Assembly: GCF_900090225.1 (NCBI RefSeq)
Contig: NZ_FMHY01000002.1
Span: 310,001 to 374,000, forward strand
From: Micromonospora eburnea
GTDB lineage: Bacteria; Actinomycetota; Actinomycetes; Mycobacteriales; Micromonosporaceae
Length of the DNA: 64,000 nucleotides
Direction of reading: 5' to 3'
The translations under genes were made by a program, and so were the position numbers. The notes beneath the pieces were generated by a model. That model had not been told where the DNA came from, searched no databases, and was given only the letters and a program-made list of their open reading frames with translations. How positions within the stretch are numbered: position 1 is the stretch's first letter; each line of letters begins with the position of its first letter. Below are positions 58,754 to 64,000 of the stretch, one piece after another.

Positions 58754-59654
58754 CCGGCTCCGGGTGGACGTCGAGGGTCGCGCGCTGGAGCTGTCCAACC
58801 TGGACAAGGTGCTCTATCCGAAGGCTGCGTTCACCAAGGGCGAGGTGATCGACTACTACACCCGCATCGCCCCGGTGCTGCTGCCGCACCTGCGCGACCG
58901 TGCGCTCACCCGGATCCGCTACCCGAACGGCGTCGAGGGCGGCTCGTTCTTCGAGAAGAACGCCCCGGCCGCCACCCCCGGCTGGGTACGCACCGAGACG
59001 CTGCCCGCCCCCGGGTCGAGCAAGGGGCGGGAGACCATCGACTACGTCGTCGCCGACGACCTGCCGACCCTGGTCTGGCTGGCCAACCTCGCCGCCCTGG
59101 AACTGCACACGCCGCAGTGGAAGATCGGCGAACATCCCGACATGATGGTGGTCGACCTGGATCCGGGTGCCCCGGCCGGGTTGAGACAGTGCTGCCAGGT
59201 GGCGCTGCTGATGCGGGACCGGCTCGCCGACGACGGGATCGAGGCGTATCCCAAGACGTCCGGCAAGAAGGGCATGCAGCTCTGCTGCCCGATCGCCGGT
59301 ACCCAGTCCTCCGACCTCGTCTCCGACTACGCCAGGCGGATCGCCCAGGAGTTGGAGAAGGCGCACCCGAAGCTGATCGTGTCGAAGATGGCGAAAAACC
59401 TTCGCCCCGGCAAGATCTTCATCGACTGGAGTCAGAACAACGCGGCCAAGACCACCGTCGCGCCGTACTCGCTGCGTGCCCAGGACGTGCCGTCCGTGTC
59501 CACCCCGCTGACCTGGGACGAGGTCTCCGCCGGCGCGGCCGGCAAGCGCCCGGCGACCCGTCCGTACACCGCCGCCGAGGTGCTCAAGCGCGTCGAGCGG
59601 CAGGGCGACCTGCTCGCCCCGCTCCTCGACGGCGGCCCGGAGCTGCCGGCATAG
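58743..59654 (+). CDS. LigD-type polymerase/primase for NHEJ
   Basis: A 303-residue archaeo-eukaryotic-primase-like polymerase. Conserved segments are LSNLDKVLYPKAAFTKGEVI, FFEKNAP, DYVVADDLPTLVWLANL, MMVVDLDPG (the catalytic D-x-D pair), KTSGKKGMQ and KIFIDWSQN. It fills gaps or adds nucleotides at broken ends. Its ATG lies inside the end of the ligase gene, so translation is coupled. Together with Ku and the ligase it forms a complete three-gene end-joining system. Confidence 0.94.
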   Translation: MPADRLRVDVEGRALELSNLDKVLYPKAAFTKGEVIDYYTRIAPVLLPHLRDRALTRIRYPNGVEGGSFFEKNAPAATPGWVRTETLPAPGSSKGRETIDYVVADDLPTLVWLANLAALELHTPQWKIGEHPDMMVVDLDPGAPAGLRQCCQVALLMRDRLADDGIEAYPKTSGKKGMQLCCPIAGTQSSDLVSDYARRIAQELEKAHPKLIVSKMAKNLRPGKIFIDWSQNNAAKTTVAPYSLRAQDVPSVSTPLTWDEVSAGAAGKRPATRPYTAAEVLKRVERQGDLLAPLLDGGPELPA

Positions 59655-59717
59655 GGCCCGGCCGTGAACCGGATCTCACGGCGGCTCCGGGGCGATTCCA
59701 CGTGAAAAGATCACGCC

Positions 59718-60563
59718 ATGACCAACGCACTCGTGCTGGCCGGCGGTGGGGTGGCCGGCATCGCCTGGGAACTCGGCGTCCTGCGCGGCATCGCCGACGC
59801 CGATCCGGCGCTTGCCGAGCAGGTCCTCGCCGTCGACCTGATCGTGGGTACGTCCGCCGGTTCCTCAGTCGCCGCGCAGATCACCAGCGGCGTCCCACTG
59901 GACGAACTGTACGCGGCTCAGCTACGCCCCGAGTCCGCCGAGATCGAGATCGACGTCGACATGGAGAAACTCTGGGCCGACTACGGCGCGGCGCTGGGCG
60001 GCGTGTCGAGCCCGGAGGAGGCCCGCCGTCGGGTGGGTACGCTCGCGCTGGCCGCGCAGACCGTCGACCCGGCCGTCCGGCTAGCCGCGATCGACGCCCG
60101 GCTCCCAGTCAAGCGGTGGCCGGAACGGGACGTACGGCTGCCCGTGGTCGACGCGGAGACCGGTGAGGCGGTGATCTTCACTCCCGGGTCCGGCGTCGCC
60201 CTGGTCGACGCCGTCGCCGCCAGCTGCGCGGTGCCCGGCGTCTGGCCGCCCGTCGCCATCAACGGCCGGCGCTTCGTGGATGGCGGGGTCCGCTCCATCA
60301 CCAACGCCGATCTGGCCGCCGGCGCCGACCGGGTGCTCATCATCCAGCCCGTCCTGGAGGGCACGCCGCAGCCGTGGGGCGACCTCGACGCCGAGATCGC
60401 CGCGCTGGCTCCGGCCAAGGTCCACGTGATCAGTGCCGACCAGGCCTCCGTCGACGCGTTCGGCACCAACCTGCTGTCGCCCGCCACCCGGGCGCCCTCC
60501 GCCCGCGCCGGTCGTGCCGTCGGTGAGTCGCACGGCAAGGCCGTGGCGGCATTGTGGAGCTGA
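59718..60563 (+). CDS. patatin-like phospholipase
   Basis: A 281-residue serine acyl hydrolase. LVLAGGGVAGIAWELGVL is the oxyanion glycine loop, GTSAGSSVAAQ the nucleophile elbow (G-x-S-x-G), and DGGVRSITNADLA holds the catalytic Asp. No signal peptide is present, so it is cytoplasmic or membrane-associated. It lies 63 bases after the NHEJ polymerase gene, but has its own ATG context and may be separately expressed. Confidence 0.92.
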   Translation: MTNALVLAGGGVAGIAWELGVLRGIADADPALAEQVLAVDLIVGTSAGSSVAAQITSGVPLDELYAAQLRPESAEIEIDVDMEKLWADYGAALGGVSSPEEARRRVGTLALAAQTVDPAVRLAAIDARLPVKRWPERDVRLPVVDAETGEAVIFTPGSGVALVDAVAASCAVPGVWPPVAINGRRFVDGGVRSITNADLAAGADRVLIIQPVLEGTPQPWGDLDAEIAALAPAKVHVISADQASVDAFGTNLLSPATRAPSARAGRAVGESHGKAVAALWS

Positions 60564-60628
60564 TCCCGTCCCGCCGGTCGGGGCGGGCGGGTGGTTAGGC
60601 TGAGCGGATCGACAGGAGGAGCTTCCCG

Positions 60629-61387
60629 ATGGCTGTCCATCCGTCCGTAGCAGTTCCGGTCGACACGCCACGGGAGGCCGGCCATCCGCTGCTCACCTAC
60701 TGCGACGACGCGACCGGGGAGCGGGTCGAGCTGACCGCGCAGCAGCTCGGCGGCTGGGCGGCGCGCGGCGCGAGCCTGCTGCGGGACGGCTGCGGGCTGG
60801 CCCCGGGCAGCCGGGTGGCGGTGCTGCTGCCGCCCCACTGGCGTACCGCCGCGGTGCTGATCGGCGCCTGGTCGATCGGGATGGCGGTGTCGTTCCGGCC
60901 GCGGGCCACCGCCGGGCTGCCGGTCCTCGAACCCGGCGGCGACCAGCCGTACGACGCGGTCTTCGTGACCCCGGGACGCCTCGACGACTGGCTGGAGGAC
61001 GTACCCGACGGGGTGCACCGCTACCTCGTCGGCACCGGTCCCGGGCCGCTGGCCGAGGTGCCCACGGGCTGGCTCGACTGGTCCACCGAGGTGCTCCGGC
61101 ACACCGACACCCCGCCCGACTACGCCGCCGTCCGCCCGTGGGACCCGGCCAGCCCCGACGGCACCAGCTACGGCCAGTGGCGGCAGTTGGCGACGGAGAT
61201 CGCCGGACAGCTCGACCTGCGGCCCGGCGACCGGCTCCTGGTCGATGCGGCCGAGCACGAGCAGCCGCTGAAGTGGCTGCTCGCCCCGCTCGCCGCCGGC
61301 GCATCCGTGGTGGTCTGCGCCAACGTCGATCGGTCCAGGCTGGATGCCCGGATCGAGGCCGAGCAGGCCACCCGGGTGCTCTCATGA
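60629..61387 (+). CDS. TIGR03089-family acyl-CoA-synthetase-like protein
   Basis: A 252-residue protein resembling only the N-terminal half of AMP-forming ligases: YCDDATGERVELTAQQLGGW, GLAPGSRVAVLLPPHWRTAAV and a final KWLLAPLAAGASVVVC. The C-terminal adenylation motifs are absent, which is normal for the actinobacterial TIGR03089 family. GGAGGAG precedes the ATG. The function is unknown; a regulatory or ligand-binding role is plausible. It ends flush with the convergent anti-sigma-like gene. Confidence 0.88.
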   Translation: MAVHPSVAVPVDTPREAGHPLLTYCDDATGERVELTAQQLGGWAARGASLLRDGCGLAPGSRVAVLLPPHWRTAAVLIGAWSIGMAVSFRPRATAGLPVLEPGGDQPYDAVFVTPGRLDDWLEDVPDGVHRYLVGTGPGPLAEVPTGWLDWSTEVLRHTDTPPDYAAVRPWDPASPDGTSYGQWRQLATEIAGQLDLRPGDRLLVDAAEHEQPLKWLLAPLAAGASVVVCANVDRSRLDARIEAEQATRVLS

Positions 61388-61966
61388 TTACTTGCAGGTC
61401 ATCCTGTTCTTCCAGGCCAGGCCGAATGACACCGGGCCGTCGGTCGACGGGTCGCGGTACGAGATGGTCATCACGGCGCCCTGCGGAATGGCCGACGGGT
61501 TGATCACCAGGACGATGCCCTCATCCGCCTCGCTTCGCGAGGGGAAGAGCCGATCGAGTTCGGGCGGGGAGGGTATCGAGTAGCAGTGTGAACCGTCGAC
61601 CCTGATCTCCGCCGGCACACCGGCCTCGGACAGCGCCTTCCGAGCCGCGTCCGGGTCGAAGAGCTGCTTTTTCGACAGCTTCAGAGTCACCGTCCCGTTG
61701 GGATTGCTGACCACGGAGAAGGCGACCAGTTGCGCCGGAGCCGTGCTGGCCGGCCCCTGCGCGTACGGCAGCGCGGCGGGTCCCGAGCCGGTGAGCGCCG
61801 GTACGGCCACGGCCAGCCCGGCGAGCAGCACGCCGGCCACGGTCACCGTGGCCAGCCGCCGTCGGCGCCGCGAGGTGCCCGCGGCGATGATGTCCTCGGC
61901 CGGCGTGTCCAGGTCCAGGCCGGACAGGCCGTCCGCCACGGCACGAAGTACGTCTTGGTCTCTCAC
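61388..61966 (-). CDS. single-pass membrane protein, probable anti-sigma partner
   Basis: A 192-residue protein. A short cytoplasmic N-terminal region (DQDVLRAVADGLSGLDLDTP) is followed by RRRRRLATVTVAGVLLAGLA (membrane helix near 37-57) and an outside domain with CYSIPSPPELDRL. Its GTG start overlaps the stop of the ECF sigma gene by four bases, and GGAG lies eight bases upstream. That arrangement is typical for membrane-bound partners of ECF sigma factors, though no zinc-binding HxxxCxxC motif is present. Confidence 0.72.
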   Translation of the reverse strand: MRDQDVLRAVADGLSGLDLDTPAEDIIAAGTSRRRRRLATVTVAGVLLAGLAVAVPALTGSGPAALPYAQGPASTAPAQLVAFSVVSNPNGTVTLKLSKKQLFDPDAARKALSEAGVPAEIRVDGSHCYSIPSPPELDRLFPSRSEADEGIVLVINPSAIPQGAVMTISYRDPSTDGPVSFGLAWKNRMTCK

Positions 61967-62508
61967 TGTTCGATCTCCTGAGTCTCGGCGGATATCAGAT
62001 GGCCGCGCAGCGTCGCGACGGCCCGGGACAGGTGAGCGGTGACAGTTCCCGCAGCGATGCCGAGCACCTGAGCGGTGGTCTCGGTGTCCAGGTCCAGGAA
62101 CGCCCGCAGCGCGATCACCTGGCGCTGGCGGGCGGGCAGCCGCCGCAGCGCCGCCATGAGCGCCGCGTCCACGCCCCCGCGGTCCGGGCCGACCGCCACG
62201 TCGTGCCCGGCGGACAGGGCCACCTCGCGGCGGCGGCGCCGCCAGGCCGACACCCGCACGTTCAGGGCGGTACGCACCACCCACGCCTGGGGAGCCGGGT
62301 GCCGGCTGACCTTCCGCCAGGACGTCCAGGCTCTGGTGAACGCCTCTGCCACCAGGTCCTCAGCGCCCTCGCGATCGCCCGTTCCGGCCACCACCGCCCG
62401 TACGCAGGCGGCTCGGTGGACCCGATAGAACTCTGCGAACTGTGCTTGCTCGTGTCCCACGTCCCGTCCACGCCTGAGCCCGTCGGCCCACTTACCTCCG
62501 GCTGACAT
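61963..62508 (-). CDS. ECF RNA polymerase sigma factor
   Basis: A 181-residue sigma-70 family factor. EFYRVHRAACVRAVVAGTGD and EDLVAEAFTRAWTSWRKV form region 2, with the -10-binding helix. Region 4 is LPARQRQVIALRAFLDLDTE followed by TAQVLGIAAGTVTAHLSRAV. It has the length of an ECF factor. The conserved part begins at GTG 62460; ATG 62508 would add 16 residues and neither has a strong ribosome site. It is coupled to a membrane protein downstream. Confidence 0.93.
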   Translation of the reverse strand: MSAGGKWADGLRRGRDVGHEQAQFAEFYRVHRAACVRAVVAGTGDREGAEDLVAEAFTRAWTSWRKVSRHPAPQAWVVRTALNVRVSAWRRRRREVALSAGHDVAVGPDRGGVDAALMAALRRLPARQRQVIALRAFLDLDTETTAQVLGIAAGTVTAHLSRAVATLRGHLISAETQEIEQ

Positions 62509-62596
62509 TCGCCCGGACAGAGTTGCGCAGGAAGGCCCCCATGCCGCCGGAAGCTACCGGCCGTGGCTCAGCACCGGGCGCCACCAGGACGCCCGG

Positions 62597-62770
62597 TTGG
62601 ACCTGCTCGCGCCGGTGGCCGAGGAGTGGCTGGGCGACCTGCGGGACGACGACTATCGGCCGCCGCGCCCGCTACCTGCGCCGTCGCTGCTGATCACCGC
62701 GGACGGTACCCGGAGGCCGATCATCGAGGCAGCAGCACGAGGTTGGTTCGCGCTATATTGCGGCGTCTGA
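62597..62770 (+). pseudogene. coding remnant without clear start
   Basis: The frame reading LDLLAPVAEEWLGDLRDDDY, then RPPRPLPAPSLLITADGTRR and PIIEAAARGWFALYCGV, ends at 62770. It has strong G/C third positions and normal protein composition, but begins only at a TTG with no ribosome site. The same frame is open to about 62540 without any start. It is probably the 3' end of a truncated gene. A 23-bp piece of it (62661-62683) recurs at 63959-63981. I do not recognise the family. Confidence 0.35.
62661..62683 (+). repeat. 23-bp direct repeat, left copy (right copy 63959-63981)
   Basis: CGCCGCGCCCGCTACCTGCG followed by CCG occurs identically at 62661-62683 and 63959-63981, flanking the two redox lipoprotein genes. 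Neither copy is inside a clear gene. It may mark a past recombination or an insertion of the pair. Confidence 0.6.
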
Positions 62771-62790
62771 TCGATCCAAGGGGGTAACTG

Positions 62791-63360
62791 GTGGGGATGC
62801 TGCAACGCGTCGGTCTGGCGGCGGCTGCCGGTACGGCGCTGCTTCTGGCGGCGTGCGCCAGCCAGGGCATCCCAGCGACGGAGGCGGCACCCGCCACCAC
62901 CGCACCCGCGACCACGGCGGCTGCGAAGCCTGTCGCGTCGCCTACCAGTCCGAAGGTGACGCTGCCCGACCGGTACGACCCGAAGCGGAACCCCGCCACC
63001 GACCTGAAGGCCGCCCTCGCGTTGGCGAAGGCGGACGGGAAGGCGGTGCTGATCGACTTCGGCGCGGACTGGTGCCCCGACTGTCATGTGCTGCACGAGC
63101 TGTTCGAGGCACCGGAGACCAAGCCGCTGATCGAGGAGAACTACCACCTGCTGGCGGTGGACGTCGGCGAGTTCGATCACAATCTGCAGTTCACCGCGAA
63201 GTACATCGACCTGAGCCGCAGCGGTATTCCCGCACTGGTGGTGGTGACCCCAGCGGGCAAGATCCGGGTGGCCACCAACGACGGTTCCTTCGCCAACGCC
63301 CGCAGCATGGACAGCAAGCAGGTCAACGCGTTCCTCACCAAGTGGGCACCGAAGCGTTGA
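62791..63360 (+). CDS. thioredoxin-fold lipoprotein
   Basis: A 189-residue exported lipoprotein. The signal sequence ends in the lipobox LLAAC (C22), and an Ala/Thr/Pro linker follows. The thioredoxin-like domain has VLIDFGADWCPDCHVLHELF, with the redox motif C-P-D-C, and a cis-proline segment SGIPALVVV. GTG is the start, with AAGGGGG upstream. Its stop overlaps the TTG of the next gene. The motif suggests disulfide reduction or exchange at the outer membrane face. Confidence 0.88.
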   Translation: MGMLQRVGLAAAAGTALLLAACASQGIPATEAAPATTAPATTAAAKPVASPTSPKVTLPDRYDPKRNPATDLKAALALAKADGKAVLIDFGADWCPDCHVLHELFEAPETKPLIEENYHLLAVDVGEFDHNLQFTAKYIDLSRSGIPALVVVTPAGKIRVATNDGSFANARSMDSKQVNAFLTKWAPKR

Positions 63361-63857
63361 CCCGTCGACGTGCCCTGGTCGCGGCGCTGGCCGGCGCGCT
63401 CCTCGCCGGGGGATGCGCCAACTCCGGCGGGCCGTCGTCCACCACCGACCGTAGTGGTCGACTGGAGGCCGGCGGCGTGACCGTCGAGGCGACGCTGACC
63501 GACGGTCCCGACGGCGGGCGGCTGCGGACGACCTTCCGCCCGCAGCGGCCCGGCTTCCATCTCTACAGCATCGACCTCCCGCCGGACGGGGTGCAGGGGC
63601 TCGGCATCCCGACGGTCGTCGCCGTCCGGGGCAGCTTGGACGCGACTGGTGCGGCGAGCGCCGACATGCCGGTCAGTAACCTGCGGATCGAGGAGCTCGA
63701 CGTCGACCTGCCCGTCTACCCGGACGGCCCGGTCACCGTCACGCTTCCTGTCCGGTCCACCGGGGACGGTCCGGCCGAGGTGGTGGTCACGTACGGCGCG
63801 TGCAGCGCGGGCACCTGCCTCCCGCCGGTACGCGAGCGTGTGATCGCCCTGACCTGA
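63357..63857 (+). CDS. lipoprotein with DsbD N-terminal-like domain
   Basis: A 166-residue lipoprotein. MTRRRALVAALAGALLAGGC is the signal with a lipobox (AGGC). The mature domain, GFHLYSIDLPPDGVQGLGIP to VVVTYGACSAGTCLPPVRER, resembles the periplasmic alpha domain of DsbD, with a redox-capable Cys pair in ACSAGTC. TTG 63357 overlaps the thioredoxin gene stop; GTG 63342 is an alternative. The pair looks like a dedicated extracytoplasmic thiol relay. The last 140 bases of the window hold no clear gene. Confidence 0.78.
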   Translation: MTRRRALVAALAGALLAGGCANSGGPSSTTDRSGRLEAGGVTVEATLTDGPDGGRLRTTFRPQRPGFHLYSIDLPPDGVQGLGIPTVVAVRGSLDATGAASADMPVSNLRIEELDVDLPVYPDGPVTVTLPVRSTGDGPAEVVVTYGACSAGTCLPPVRERVIALT

Positions 63858-63958
63858 GGTCCAGCGATCTGCCCGCACACCTCGCCCTCACCGGCGGTCG
63901 AGCCACGGCGCGCGGCGGGCGCAGGGCTGTACGGCGGTTCGGGTTCCGTGACGCCGGA

Positions 63959-63981
63959 CGCCGCGCCCGCTACCTGCGCCG
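63959..63981 (+). repeat. 23-bp direct repeat, right copy
   Basis: Identical over 23 bases to 62661-62683, 1.3 kb to the left, and lying 20 bases from the window end. Confidence 0.6.
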
Positions 63982-64000
63982 CCGCTGACCGTCGCCGGCT

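Noticed and set aside
63800..63988. 62-residue protein at the right end
   Set aside because: It starts inside the DsbD-like gene, is Arg-rich and lacks a ribosome site; the region cannot be judged without more sequence.

Overview
The window is high-GC actinobacterial chromosome and most resembles the Micromonosporaceae (Micromonospora/Salinispora type). Third codon positions are almost all G or C. Starts are often GTG or TTG. Many genes are coupled by GTGA, ATGA or TGATG overlaps. The core from about 3.7 to 37 kb has the gene order of the conserved actinomycete block known as Rv3644c-Rv3667 in Mycobacterium tuberculosis and as the acs/ssd/tad/bldG/hppA/topA/tmk/holB region in Streptomyces coelicolor. 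Family and synteny statements come from recalled knowledge; no search was run.

Layout. 0-3.5 kb: two tandem secreted immune-inhibitor-A-like (M6) proteases, the first cut by the window edge. 3.7-7.6 kb: acetyl-CoA synthetase, a degenerate Fic-like protein and a HAD phosphatase. 7.6-10.4 kb: a putative structured transcript with a CRP-like site, then a lower-GC inserted GT-C glycosyltransferase. 10.4-15.9 kb: an overlapping Tad/Flp pilus operon (ssd, tadA, tadB, tadC, flp-type pilin, two TadE-like proteins). 15.9-16.3 kb: an 18-unit 20-bp minisatellite. 16.4-24.5 kb: a LURP-one protein, a DEAD/DEAH helicase with an apparent 1-nt frameshift, the bldG anti-anti-sigma factor with a partner kinase-like protein, a proton-pumping pyrophosphatase and two conserved proteins. 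24.9-37.4 kb: topoisomerase I, a lactone oxidase with a TetR regulator, a PLP amino-acid enzyme, an MFS-dTMP kinase fusion, DNA polymerase III delta prime, a three-gene type VII secretion-like set and a RicT/PSP1 protein.

The 37.5-64 kb half is more accessory. It holds a membrane metallophosphoesterase, tRNA-Thr(CGT), a large secreted subtilase with FG-GAP repeats, a PPOX flavoprotein, a DUF2231/Hsp20/GT9 operon facing a GT2 and an HldE-like heptose kinase/adenylyltransferase, a 14-TM exporter, NUDIX, a quinone oxidoreductase beside a MerR remnant, an SCO6745-family protein, a lipid-membrane-anchored FKBP and a secreted M43 protease. A complete NHEJ locus follows (Ku, LigD-type ligase, LigD-type polymerase), then a patatin, a TIGR03089 protein, an ECF sigma factor with a membrane partner and two redox lipoproteins.

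Working groups. The Tad genes build a pilus-like secretion machine, with ssd as the CpaE-like localisation factor. BldG and its partner form a partner-switching pair. The tmk, holB and topA block serves DNA replication. Ku and the two LigD parts repair double-strand breaks. HldE, GT2 and GT9 suggest a heptose-type glycan in a Gram-positive. No CRISPR array, integrase, intact insertion sequence or rRNA gene was seen. Repeats include two copies of a 55-bp hairpin element 51 kb apart, a GTTGATCAAGGAG hairpin and a 23-bp direct repeat near the right end.
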